Source of the DNA: Crocinitomix sp044361315
GTDB lineage: Bacteria > Bacteroidota > Bacteroidia > Flavobacteriales_D > Crocinitomicaceae
Direction of reading: 5' to 3'
DNA length: 64,000 bases
Assembly (NCBI GenBank): GCA_044361315.1
Contig: JBIKJA010000008.1
Coordinates: 1 to 64,000, forward strand
Part shown: positions 8,723 to 18,110 of the stretch, one piece after another
Position numbering within the stretch: position 1 is the stretch's first letter
Layout: every line of letters starts with the position of its first letter
Program-made: the position numbers and the translations under genes
Notes under the pieces: generated by a model
The model's database searches: none
Seen by the model: the letters and a program-made list of their open reading frames with translations, nothing else
What the model was told of the DNA's origin: nothing

Positions 8723-9193
8723 TTTTTTGGGCACCGCTGCCGCACGAAACGAAGTTCGCCAAAGTCAATCTTTAGCTCGGGAGTTGAATTATAAATAGCC
8801 AAATGAGCTCAATTTATTTCAATTTACTTTATTCTTGTTTAATCACTTTAATTGAGTCACCTCGGTGAAAACATCCAATTATAACAGTTTGTGAAGATTG
8901 GATGGAAAATCATGAAATGCCGGCATTACAAATGCCTATTGAAGAACACACTCATTACGCTATCGCTAAATGAGCGCGAGGATTGGACAACATCCCTGAT
9001 AGCAGCGATAGCTTGACGAAGCAGAAAACAATTGAAGCACCGCAAGCCATTTTGACTTTAGGAAAACATGGTTCGCGGACAGCTGAAATGGTTTGTGCAA
9101 ACCAACTTTAGCGTATAGCAGGAAAAGGTTCTGATAAAAAGCCAACCATATATTGATTTGCCCATTTAAAAAAATATTTCTATCTTTAGTTTC
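8723..9193. other. Intergenic region with inverted repeat and possible dispersed-repeat remnant
   Basis: No supported gene lies in these 470 bases. A 9-bp inverted repeat, GCTATCGCT (8959-8967) and AGCGATAGC (9004-9012), frames the sequence GCGAGGATTGG ... ACATCCCTG. This wording resembles short dispersed intergenic repeats I know from flavobacterial genomes, but that needs a genome-wide search. A minus-strand reading frame across 8966-9337 overlaps a real gene and does not look coding. Confidence 0.4.
9157..9188 (+). promoter_or_regulatory. Promoter of first DUF2147 gene
   Basis: TTTG at 9157-9160 and TATCTTTA at 9181-9188 are spaced 20 bp, fitting the Bacteroidota -33/-7 promoter with one mismatch. 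The ATG follows only 5 nt after the -7 box, so the transcript should be leaderless or nearly so. Confidence 0.6.
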
Positions 9194-9619
9194 ATGAAAA
9201 AAATTGGTTTGATTGTATTGATGATTCTGGCGAATTCTTTTGTGGGTGCTGCTAATCCGAATGGGATTTTGGGGGTTTGGATGACCCAAATTAAGGATGC
9301 AAAGGTTGAAATTTATAAGAAAGTGGATAAATTTCATGGGCGAGTGGTGTGGATGGCTGAACCAAAAGATGAGGAAGGGCGACCAAAAGTGGATGAGAAA
9401 AATCCGAACGCCAAACTAAAAACCAGGCCTATTTTACAAATGGACATTTTGAGTGGTTTTTTATACTCGGATGGTGAGTGGACTGGAGGAACGATTTACG
9501 ACCCGAAAGAAGGGGAAACGTATTCGTGTAAACTTTGGCTCGAAAACGGAAATTTGAAGGTTAGAGGTTATTTGGGTTGGTTGTTTGACACTAAAACGTG
9601 GACAAAGGCAAAAGCTTAA
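9194..9619 (+). CDS. DUF2147 family exported protein (copy 1)
   Basis: 141 residues. Residues 1-19 are a signal peptide (LIVLMILANSFVGAA). The rest is a full-length DUF2147 domain: GVWMTQIKDAKVEIYKK at the start, a KNPNAKLKTRPILQM segment, then WTGGTIYDPKEGETYSCKL, GNLKVRGYLGWLFDTKTWTK. Family members are small periplasmic or surface beta-barrel-like proteins of unknown biochemical role. A closely related copy follows 108 bp downstream, so this is a tandem duplication. The promoter lies almost on the start codon. Confidence 0.88.
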   Translation: MKKIGLIVLMILANSFVGAANPNGILGVWMTQIKDAKVEIYKKVDKFHGRVVWMAEPKDEEGRPKVDEKNPNAKLKTRPILQMDILSGFLYSDGEWTGGTIYDPKEGETYSCKLWLENGNLKVRGYLGWLFDTKTWTKAKA

Positions 9620-9714
9620 CCGAGTGTTTACGATAGTTGAGCCCTTGGTTTACACAATTAACTATTTCTGTTACATAAATCATTTAAATAGTTTAAAATG
9701 AATATTTTATAGCA

Positions 9715-9722
9715 TACCTTTG
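9715..9722 (+). promoter_or_regulatory. -7 promoter box of second DUF2147 gene
   Basis: TACCTTTG is a perfect TAnnTTTG match ending 5 nt before the ATG at 9728. As with the first copy, a leaderless or near-leaderless transcript is inferred. Confidence 0.6.
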
Positions 9723-9727
9723 CGGAT

Positions 9728-10147
9728 ATGAAAAATATCCGTGTGCTTTTCTTTTTGATGATTGGTTGTTCTGGTGCGACTTTTGCAAATCCTGATGCGA
9801 TTGTAGGCATTTGGCTCACTCAAATACAAGATGTAAAGGTTGAAATTTTCGCCCTCGAAACTAAATATTTTGGTCGTGTTATTTGGTTAGCCGAACCGAA
9901 TGATGAGGCGGGTAATCCAAAATTAGATGAAAAAAATCCAGACAACGACCTAAAGACTCGGACGATTATGCAAATGGTTTTTTTAAACAATTTTGTCTAT
10001 AAAGATAATAAGTGGGTTGGTGGCACCATTTACGACCCAAAAGTAGGTGAAATTTATTCATGTAAACTTTGGCTGGAACATGGAAATTTGATGGTTCGGG
10101 GCTACATGGGTTGGCTTTACGACACAAAAACCTGGACAAAAGCATAA
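9728..10147 (+). CDS. DUF2147 family exported protein (copy 2)
   Basis: 139 residues, signal peptide 1-20 (VLFFLMIGCSGATFA), then the same DUF2147 domain: GIWLTQIQDVKVEIFALE, NPDNDLKTRTIMQM, WVGGTIYDPKVGEIYSCKL, GNLMVRGYMGWLYDTKTWTKA. It shares more than half of its residues with copy 1 and has its own promoter box, so the two can be regulated separately. Function unknown; the family is widespread in Bacteroidota and Proteobacteria. Confidence 0.88.
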   Translation: MKNIRVLFFLMIGCSGATFANPDAIVGIWLTQIQDVKVEIFALETKYFGRVIWLAEPNDEAGNPKLDEKNPDNDLKTRTIMQMVFLNNFVYKDNKWVGGTIYDPKVGEIYSCKLWLEHGNLMVRGYMGWLYDTKTWTKA

Positions 10148-10252
10148 ATTCGTTTTAAACTTTCATTTAATTCATTTTTACTGGTAGAGGCCTGATTTTT
10201 CGAGCCTAAGGGGACGAGAATTTTAAAATTTTATTGCAATTAATCGTCAAAA

Positions 10253-10285
10253 TTGTACCGTTTAACGTTCCTTTTTTTAACTTTG
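10253..10285 (+). promoter_or_regulatory. Promoter of the giant Ig-repeat gene
   Basis: TTG at 10253-10255 and TAACTTTG at 10278-10285 (22-bp spacing) match the -33/-7 pattern. The ATG is at 10371, giving an untranslated leader of roughly 80 nt, the longest clear leader in this window. Confidence 0.6.
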
Positions 10286-10370
10286 GTACGAAAAATGTAT
10301 ATCACATTTTTAATTGAAGCAAAATCATAATTGACATACGCTTTTACTTCAAGAAACTTAACAGTAAAGT

Positions 10371-13300
10371 ATGATAAGAATAATTACAATTTTAGCAATC
10401 TCATTAATCAGTATTTTCCAAGGCTTTGGCCAAAATTACATTGATTATAACAGAGATACACGATGGTTTATTGGGTTAAATGGCGGTGGCACTTGGTCAA
10501 CCCAATCCGAAATTCCATATCGTTTTAGAGCAGGTGCCGGATTTACGTTTGGTAAATCGTTTGGCATGAATCAAGACAAAATCTTTTGTTGGGATTTGCG
10601 TGCTCGCTTTTTATACGCTCAATTTCAAGGGCAAAGTTTAAATCGTTACAACCTCGACAGTGCTTCCACCATTGGTTTGGATAATTATAACACTGGTATT
10701 CTTCAAAATTATGATGATTCGTTGGCATATTTTCTTCCAAATTATAGAACCACTGTTTTAAGCGGTTCGTTAGAATTGGTATTAAATACTAATCGTTTAA
10801 GACAACGAACGGGTGTAAATTTATGGGCGTTTGGAGGTATTGGTATCAAAGGATACCACACTGCTGCCGATTTATTAAATAATGATGCAGTCAACGACCC
10901 AATCTATAATTACGACGCGCTGCCAAGCGGAAGTTCTGCAACTGATATTTTAGATTTTCAAGACGGCAACTATGAAACCGATTTAGTAGGTGATGCATTT
11001 AGTTACGATGTTGACTGGGCGCCAAGTTTTGGTTTTGGAATTAGCAAACAAGTTCATCCGGCTGTTGCAATTGGACTTGAGCACAAAATGACTTGGACAA
11101 GAGCTAACCTTTTTGATGGAATGCCAAATAATATTGATGGTACTCCTTCTGGTTTAAACGATATCTATCATTATACGGCCCTTACGTTTAAATTTCATTT
11201 ATTTAATGGCAGCAGAACTACATCCAACAACAATGGCAATAATGATAATACAGATGATCACGTAAATGTAGATGATTTTGACACCAATGAAAATCCACCA
11301 ATTATCGACCAACCTGCGGCAAAAAAGAAACCAGTGGTTGATATTTATGATCCAAATACAAGTCCTTACACGACTACACAAAACACGTTTAGAATAAAAG
11401 CGAATATTTACTATGTTGAAAACAAAGCAAGTGTAACGTTTAAGCAAGATGGTAATATCAATTCAAACTTTATCTATAATCCGACAACGGATCAATTTGA
11501 AAGTACGGTAGTTTTACATCCTGGTCAAAATTTATTTGAAATAACAGGGGTAAATGAGTCAGGATCTGATTATGAATCGGTGATTATTATCTACCAAAAA
11601 GATATGCAACAATCAAATCCTCCGATTGTTACGATTACCAATCCTCCTTACTCACCTTATCCAGTAAATTCAAGTGTGTTTGGGTTGGTGTCAACGGTAT
11701 TAAATGTAGACACAAAAGCACAAATTCGCGTGTATTTGAATGGGGTTAATTTAACTTCATTTAATTATGACAACGGAGCAAAAGTAGTTAACGCTTCATT
11801 GAACTTAATTGAAGGAACAAACACAGTAACTGTTACTGCTACCAATGATGCAGGAAGTGACAGCAAAACGGTTGAGTTAATTTATAGAAAAACAGAAGCT
11901 TTACAACCTCCAATTGTGGATTTTGTGATTCCTGGAGTGGATCCTTATTATTCTTCTGTAAATACAATTAACATTAAAGCAACTGCGTTAAATGTTGCTT
12001 CTAAAACAGGATTAACTATTTTATTAAACGGAAATCCAGTGAGTAGCTATTCATTCAACGAAATAACTAAAGAAATTTATTTCAGTGCTGTGTTGATGGA
12101 AGGAGCAAATTATGTAGAAATTACTGGAGTAAATAAAATTGGATCTGATTATGAAAGCACAACGATTATTTACAATCGTCCAAACGCACCAAGACCGCCT
12201 GTGGTTACTTTTATTGATCCAAGTATCGATCCGATCACTGTTTATTCTTCAACCTACAATGTAACTGCACAAGTTGAGCATGTTGCCAGCGCAGCTAACA
12301 TTACGTTAAGAATTAACGGGGTAATATCTACCTTGTTCACTTACAGTACTTCATCTGACTTAATGAATTTCACTACTAGTTTGGTAGAAGGGTCAAACGT
12401 AATTGAAATTACAGGGACCAACGAATATGGTATGGACCTTGAAGCAACTACCATCATTTACAAACGCACAATTCCACAAGCACCTCCAGTAGTTGACATT
12501 ACGTATCCTGCGGTTGATAATATTGAATTTGGAGCACCAAATATGACTTTGGTTGCAAGTGTTTTGAATGTGAATAGTGCTTCGGATATTGTCGTGAAAG
12601 TAAATGGTGTAACAACAGGAGCCTTTTCCTATAACACTTACACCAAAGTATTGAATTTACCACTTGTTTTGGTCGAAGGCAGCAATATTGTCGAAATAAC
12701 AGGAACAAATTTAGTAGGTTCAGATTCTGAAACTCGAATTATTATCTACAAGAAACCTGTGGTAGCTTCGCCTCCAACAGTTGCTTTTACAAATCCTCCA
12801 TCTTCCCCTTATGTGGTGTCAGATGCTGTGTACATCGTGACGGCTAATACAACCCATATCTATTCAAAAAGTCAAATTGTCTTAAAACAAAATGGGGTAG
12901 TTATTGCGGATGGATTGTATTCATTTATAGATGGTCATCAAATTGTATTTAATACAGCCTTAATTACAGGAAGTAACATTTTTGAAGTAACGGTTGAAAA
13001 TCCTGATGGGGTAGCAGATGATTTTGCTATCGTAAATTTAGAATTGCCGGAAGGACCTTGTTTGATTCCAACTGTTGGCTATATCTCACCTGTTCCTTAT
13101 GCGACAGTTGTAAATCCGAATGTGACAATTGATGCACAAATCAATAACCACACACCTGGTACAATCGTTGAGTTGAAATTAAACGGATTAAGCCAAGGTT
13201 ATATGACCTACAATGCAGGAACGTCTATCGCCTCTAAAGCGATTACACTTGCGGCAGGATCAAATGCGATTACTGTGGTTGTTACCAACGATTGTGGAAC

Positions 13301-16300
13301 TAATCAAGCGACATTTACTTTAAATTATGACGCGCCAGGTGCTCCATGTGATCCGCCTGCATTGACTGCAACTGGAGCTACAAGTTTCACCACACTTGAA
13401 TCGGTTATTTCATTGACGGTTAACTCAACAAATGTTGATGCTTCAGATGATATATCGGTAAAATTGAACGGAACGGTTATTCCTAACTCATTTGATGCAG
13501 GAACAGGCACAATTACCATTTCAGGCATTAATTTGATTGTTGGTGCAAACACCATTTCAATCACTGTGAAAACGAAATGTGGACCAGCTTTCTTAACGTA
13601 TACAATTGTTCGAGATGCATGTGCTTCTCCGGTAATAAGCGGTGTTACTCCTGCGACTGGAACTACGATTACTTCTAGTTCAATTGTCCTAGATGCTGCC
13701 GTATCCAACGCAACATCGGAAGAAATTACGGTAATTTTGAATGGGGTTTCTCAAGCTTTCACTTATAATGCACTTACAGATAAATTGACTCAAGCATTCC
13801 CATTAAATGTTGGTTTAAATACCATCATTATTCAAGCGGAAAATGCGTGTGGTAAAACATCGAAAACAATTACAATTACCAGAGAAATTCCTTGCCAACC
13901 AATTGTGACAAGTTTGTTATCACCAGCAGAAAATGTGGTGACTTCAGTAGAAAATAAATACACCATTGTGCTTCATACTACAGGGATCAACAATGTTGGG
14001 CAAATTTCAGTGACTTTAAATGGTGTTGGAGTAACTCCTTCGTTTGACCTAATTTCAGGAAATATCACTTTAGAAAACCTTTCGTTGAATGATGGGGTAA
14101 ATAGCGTGATTGTTTCATTGACAAATGATTGTAGTAAAGGTTCAGTAAAATACACCATTACTTACAATGGATGTGAACCTCCAGTGGTTGTATTTAATAG
14201 CATCTATGCTGGAATGGTTGTAACGGATGGTATTTTCAACTTGGCCGCTGTGGTTACCAATATTACATCGCCAGAAGCCATTGTTTTAAAAGTAAATGGT
14301 GTTTCGGTTGATTTTGACTTTAATCCTCTTTCTAATTTGTTAACCGCTGTTTTCCCTCTTGTTGAAGGAACAAATACGGTTCAGATTATTGCCAATGGAT
14401 GTGAAAAGGTAACGGGTGCAGGTACAGTTATTTATAACAAACCTTGTGATAAAATTACCCATACACTTTTAACGCCAAACACAACTCCAACTGTTTCGGT
14501 AGAAAGCGAATTTGCTATCACCTTAGGGACATTTGGGGTAGAAAGTGCTGCGCAAATCACGGTGAAATTAAACGGAACAACGATTCCTTTCACCTTTAAT
14601 GTTGATTCAAAAATCGTCACTATTTCAGGGATCGATTTGATTGATGGTACCAATACTGTTGTGGTTACCATGGCGAATGATTGTAGCTCTGATATCGTGA
14701 CCTACTCAATTATTTACAATGGATGTAAAGCACCAGTGATTGCATTGGGCAGCAATCCTCCAGCGGTGACAACACCAGTTTACACGTACAAAGCGACGGT
14801 AACCAACATCGCGACAGCGGCGGCAATTCAGTTGCTTGTCAATGGATCGCCAGTTCCGTTTACATTTAATTCAGTAACTGGTGAGGTGACGGCAAGTATC
14901 ACCCTTGCTACCAACGATAATACCATTCGTTTAATTGCCAATGGATGTGAAAGTGCTAGCAAGGATTTTGTGGTGAGCTATACCATTCCATGTAAACCAA
15001 TTACTTACACGCTTGGCAGCCCATCAGCGGCAACAATTTCGGTAGCTGATGCTACGTATTCAATTAACTTAGTCGTTGCCAATGCAACGGGAATTACGGT
15101 CACAAAAGGTGGTACATCACTTCCTTTCACGTATGCAGATAATTTATTGACCATCAATTCAATTGCTTTGGCAGAAGGTTTAAATACCATCATTGTTACC
15201 TTAACTAATGGATGTAGTAAGGAAACCGTTACCTACGGTATCACACGAAATGATTGTAATACACCAACCATTAATTTATCAACGAATCCAATTTCAGTAG
15301 GTGCAGCGTTGTATTCATTTGTTGCGACTGTTACCGATATCTCTCGTGCTGACCAAATCCAATTAAAATTAAATGGGGTTTCTAAACCATTTAGTTTTGA
15401 CGCCTTGTCAGGAACAATTACGGCTAATTTAACCTTGAATGTTGGTGGTAACACGATTCAAGTAATTGCAAATGGTTGTGCAAGCGCAACTGAATCAATT
15501 GCGGCAACTTATACCGTTCCTTGTGCGCCGGTTACCTACTCGCTTGTATCTCCAACTGCCCTAGCTACTGAAGCAGATGCGGCAACAACGTCAATCAGTC
15601 TTTCTGTAGCGAATGTAATTCCAGGAACGATTGGAGTAACCTTGAATGGATCACCAATTGCCTATTCATTCACTGGTTCTGTAATTTCAATTTTAACTGT
15701 TCCTTTAATTTCTGGAACAAACATAGTTGCGATTACTTTTGGAAATACATGTAGCTCAGAAACACTAACCTATACGATTATTCACGAAGATTGTGTTCGT
15801 CCTGAAATTATCATTAATGGATTAACCAATGGAATGGAAATCGTAGAGAAAGATTTGATGTTCTATGCTTCAATCTATAACGTTACCGATGCAGGGGATA
15901 TTATTTTGAAATTTAATGGGGCATCTGTTCCATTTGTATTCAACCCGGTTTCTAAAGTTTTACAAGCACCGCTTGTTTTATCAAAAGGAGACAATTCGAT
16001 TGAAATTATTGTCAACGGATGCGAACGGACATCAGCAGGCGTGACAGTGGTTCACAATGCGCCATGTGCTGCTCCTAAATACAAATTAATCGTTCCAACA
16101 GCAACCGATGTAACTGCTGATGGAGATATGTACCGCATAACGTTGAGCGTTGAAAATGTGACGAAAGAACAAATCACTGTAAAAATTAATGGAATCGTTA
16201 AACCATGTACGTATGCAGGTGGAGTTGTATCTATCGAAGCTCCTTATTTGTCTGTTCCAACTAATTCAATTGCGGTAACGCTGACAAATGCTTGTGGAAC

Positions 16301-17723
16301 GGTCACAGTAAACTATAAAGTTCTTTACAACCGAGCAGCTGCGCCAGATCCTTGTGTACCAGTTACCTATACCTTGGTAACGCCAAATGCACTTAAATCA
16401 AGTGCGGTGTCAACACCATACACCATCGTATTTAACACGAAAAATTTAAAAGATGGATCAAATGTAACAGCGCTTGTAAATGGAATTGGAGCGATGGCTA
16501 CTTATAATGCGGGCAAGGTTACTTTATCAAATATCACCCTAAAAGTAGGAACGAACGTTGTTAAATTCACATTGAAAAATGAATGTAGCACCGAAACGGT
16601 AACGTATATCGTCACTTACACACCTGCAGCAGATGGCCTAAAAGGTGATGGGACAGATGGCGGTTCAGATGGCAGTGGAACAAAAGCACAAGATGCTCCA
16701 GTTATCACACCAATTATGCCCGTTTCTGCAAAACTTAAGGTTAATTCAGAAACCTTAAGTTTCAAAGCTTCTGTGACGAACATTATTTCTAAAGACAATG
16801 TTCAAATTACGGTGAATGGAATTCCTATGACATCACACACGTATGTGCCTGCAACAAAATTGTTATCGGCAAACATTACCTTGAATGTTGGGGTAAACGT
16901 GATTAAAGTGTCTGCTAACAATGGGCAAACTGCGCAGTACACGTATTATGTCACTTACGAAAAAGCACCAACTCAAAATTCAGGTGGTGTAGACAATGGG
17001 GATAAAGTTGGCGTTACCTTAACACCAGAAATCACGCGAATTAGCCCAAATTCAGAAACAGCAACGGTAACTGAACCTAGCTTCTTTTTAAAGGCACGTG
17101 TGACAAATATTTCCAGTAAAGCTGATTTAAGCTTGACGATGAATAATATGTCCATTTCAAATTTCACTTACAATGCTGCAACGAAAGAAATTTCATGCGC
17201 GCTTCAATTAGTGGAAGGAGTAAACAGCATAAAATTAGAAGCTCGAAATGCAGACAAAAAAGCAATGGTAAGTTATGTCATCACCTACAAAAAACCATTA
17301 CAAAAAGTTGATCCAGGACAAAATTCTGGCGGAACTGACAATGGTGGACAGGTTGGTGCAATTAAAAAACCAGTCATTAAAAATGTCAATCCAATTGGTA
17401 CAAATGATACGGTAACAAAACCAACCTTCCTTTTTAAAGTGAATGTTTTAAATGTTCCAAGCAAAGAAGGAATCACTTTAAATGTGAACGGCACGGTGAT
17501 AACTAATTTTACATTTGATCCAGCAACTGGAAATGTGGTGGCTACACTTACTTTAACAGAAGGTGTAAACTCGATTCGTTTAACAGGTAAAAATGGCGAG
17601 TTAGCGGCTATAAAAAGTTACTCGATTCTTTACCAACCTGCAAAACCAATTTCAGATCCAGTTAAATCTGGTGAGAAAAAAGAAGGTGCGCCGGCAAGTG
17701 GAGGATTTAAAAAAGCAGGATAG
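10371..17723 (+). CDS. Giant surface protein: outer-membrane barrel plus about 22 Ig-like repeats
   Basis: 2450 residues. Residues 1-20 are a signal peptide. Residues about 21-285 alternate aromatic beta strands (WFIGLNGGGTWS, GAGFTFGKSFG, HYTALTFKFHLF) and look like a small outer-membrane barrel ending in a typical last strand. After an acidic linker (300-320) come about 22 tandem repeats of roughly 95 residues. Each opens with a P-V/I motif and ends with a strand such as L-x-E-G-x-N-x-V-x-I-T-x-x-N, like bacterial Ig or glucodextranase-B domains. Repeats 1-6 and 20-22 lack cysteine; 7-19 carry paired cysteines (NDCG or NGCE, then a C opening the next unit). The tail (KKEGAPASGGFKKAG) is basic and has no T9SS domain. 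Probably a long adhesin or scaffold; which side of the membrane the repeats occupy is unknown. Confidence 0.85.
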   Translation: MIRIITILAISLISIFQGFGQNYIDYNRDTRWFIGLNGGGTWSTQSEIPYRFRAGAGFTFGKSFGMNQDKIFCWDLRARFLYAQFQGQSLNRYNLDSASTIGLDNYNTGILQNYDDSLAYFLPNYRTTVLSGSLELVLNTNRLRQRTGVNLWAFGGIGIKGYHTAADLLNNDAVNDPIYNYDALPSGSSATDILDFQDGNYETDLVGDAFSYDVDWAPSFGFGISKQVHPAVAIGLEHKMTWTRANLFDGMPNNIDGTPSGLNDIYHYTALTFKFHLFNGSRTTSNNNGNNDNTDDHVNVDDFDTNENPPIIDQPAAKKKPVVDIYDPNTSPYTTTQNTFRIKANIYYVENKASVTFKQDGNINSNFIYNPTTDQFESTVVLHPGQNLFEITGVNESGSDYESVIIIYQKDMQQSNPPIVTITNPPYSPYPVNSSVFGLVSTVLNVDTKAQIRVYLNGVNLTSFNYDNGAKVVNASLNLIEGTNTVTVTATNDAGSDSKTVELIYRKTEALQPPIVDFVIPGVDPYYSSVNTINIKATALNVASKTGLTILLNGNPVSSYSFNEITKEIYFSAVLMEGANYVEITGVNKIGSDYESTTIIYNRPNAPRPPVVTFIDPSIDPITVYSSTYNVTAQVEHVASAANITLRINGVISTLFTYSTSSDLMNFTTSLVEGSNVIEITGTNEYGMDLEATTIIYKRTIPQAPPVVDITYPAVDNIEFGAPNMTLVASVLNVNSASDIVVKVNGVTTGAFSYNTYTKVLNLPLVLVEGSNIVEITGTNLVGSDSETRIIIYKKPVVASPPTVAFTNPPSSPYVVSDAVYIVTANTTHIYSKSQIVLKQNGVVIADGLYSFIDGHQIVFNTALITGSNIFEVTVENPDGVADDFAIVNLELPEGPCLIPTVGYISPVPYATVVNPNVTIDAQINNHTPGTIVELKLNGLSQGYMTYNAGTSIASKAITLAAGSNAITVVVTNDCGTNQATFTLNYDAPGAPCDPPALTATGATSFTTLESVISLTVNSTNVDASDDISVKLNGTVIPNSFDAGTGTITISGINLIVGANTISITVKTKCGPAFLTYTIVRDACASPVISGVTPATGTTITSSSIVLDAAVSNATSEEITVILNGVSQAFTYNALTDKLTQAFPLNVGLNTIIIQAENACGKTSKTITITREIPCQPIVTSLLSPAENVVTSVENKYTIVLHTTGINNVGQISVTLNGVGVTPSFDLISGNITLENLSLNDGVNSVIVSLTNDCSKGSVKYTITYNGCEPPVVVFNSIYAGMVVTDGIFNLAAVVTNITSPEAIVLKVNGVSVDFDFNPLSNLLTAVFPLVEGTNTVQIIANGCEKVTGAGTVIYNKPCDKITHTLLTPNTTPTVSVESEFAITLGTFGVESAAQITVKLNGTTIPFTFNVDSKIVTISGIDLIDGTNTVVVTMANDCSSDIVTYSIIYNGCKAPVIALGSNPPAVTTPVYTYKATVTNIATAAAIQLLVNGSPVPFTFNSVTGEVTASITLATNDNTIRLIANGCESASKDFVVSYTIPCKPITYTLGSPSAATISVADATYSINLVVANATGITVTKGGTSLPFTYADNLLTINSIALAEGLNTIIVTLTNGCSKETVTYGITRNDCNTPTINLSTNPISVGAALYSFVATVTDISRADQIQLKLNGVSKPFSFDALSGTITANLTLNVGGNTIQVIANGCASATESIAATYTVPCAPVTYSLVSPTALATEADAATTSISLSVANVIPGTIGVTLNGSPIAYSFTGSVISILTVPLISGTNIVAITFGNTCSSETLTYTIIHEDCVRPEIIINGLTNGMEIVEKDLMFYASIYNVTDAGDIILKFNGASVPFVFNPVSKVLQAPLVLSKGDNSIEIIVNGCERTSAGVTVVHNAPCAAPKYKLIVPTATDVTADGDMYRITLSVENVTKEQITVKINGIVKPCTYAGGVVSIEAPYLSVPTNSIAVTLTNACGTVTVNYKVLYNRAAAPDPCVPVTYTLVTPNALKSSAVSTPYTIVFNTKNLKDGSNVTALVNGIGAMATYNAGKVTLSNITLKVGTNVVKFTLKNECSTETVTYIVTYTPAADGLKGDGTDGGSDGSGTKAQDAPVITPIMPVSAKLKVNSETLSFKASVTNIISKDNVQITVNGIPMTSHTYVPATKLLSANITLNVGVNVIKVSANNGQTAQYTYYVTYEKAPTQNSGGVDNGDKVGVTLTPEITRISPNSETATVTEPSFFLKARVTNISSKADLSLTMNNMSISNFTYNAATKEISCALQLVEGVNSIKLEARNADKKAMVSYVITYKKPLQKVDPGQNSGGTDNGGQVGAIKKPVIKNVNPIGTNDTVTKPTFLFKVNVLNVPSKEGITLNVNGTVITNFTFDPATGNVVATLTLTEGVNSIRLTGKNGELAAIKSYSILYQPAKPISDPVKSGEKKEGAPASGGFKKAG

Positions 17724-17741
17724 AATAAAAAATCACAAAAG

Positions 17742-17770
17742 AAAAGGGGGCTAACTTAGCCCCCTTTTTT
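17742..17770 (+). terminator. Rho-independent terminator
   Basis: Stem AAGGGGGCTAA / TTAGCCCCCTT with a very short loop, followed by T residues, just after the giant gene. Confidence 0.9.
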
Positions 17771-18110
17771 AGTTACCATTATCGTTGAAAATCCAAATTT
17801 TAACGGAAATAATGTGTAATTCTTTTTTCATAAGCGTAATTCTTCGTTGTTTTTCAAGGGTAAGTTACTTGTTTAATTAATCTTAACGTAAGATTAAAAG
17901 TCGTAGAGTTGTATCTTTTTATTAAAATGTATTAAAATTAGATTGAATGGAATTGAAGGATATTTGTATTTTTATATTCAAATGTGCTATTGACACGTAA
18001 TGAATTTGCGTAAATTGTGCATTTAAACCATGAAAAAAATTACACCATGTTCTTTTCGGGTAAACATAAATGGGGCAATAGAAAAGAAAAGGCGTACAAA
18101 AACAGTTAAA
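17771..18110. other. Intergenic region before the LytTR regulator
   Basis: About 340 AT-rich bases. No gene is supported. It must hold the promoter of the two-component operon, but no unambiguous TAnnTTTG box stands out. Confidence 0.4.

Noticed and set aside
8966..9337. Minus-strand reading frame of 123 codons
   Set aside because: It overlaps the DUF2147 gene start and its promoter on the other strand and has no family similarity; composition follows the antisense of a signal peptide.
16640..17340. Recurrent NSGGVDNGD / NSGGTDNGG linkers in the giant protein as possible CRISPR-like repeats
   Set aside because: They are in-frame protein linkers between the last Ig repeats, not spaced identical DNA repeats.
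18030..18110. Extended start of the LytTR regulator
   Set aside because: The extra 27 residues are basic and do not belong to a receiver domain; the ATG at 18111 begins exactly at the domain.
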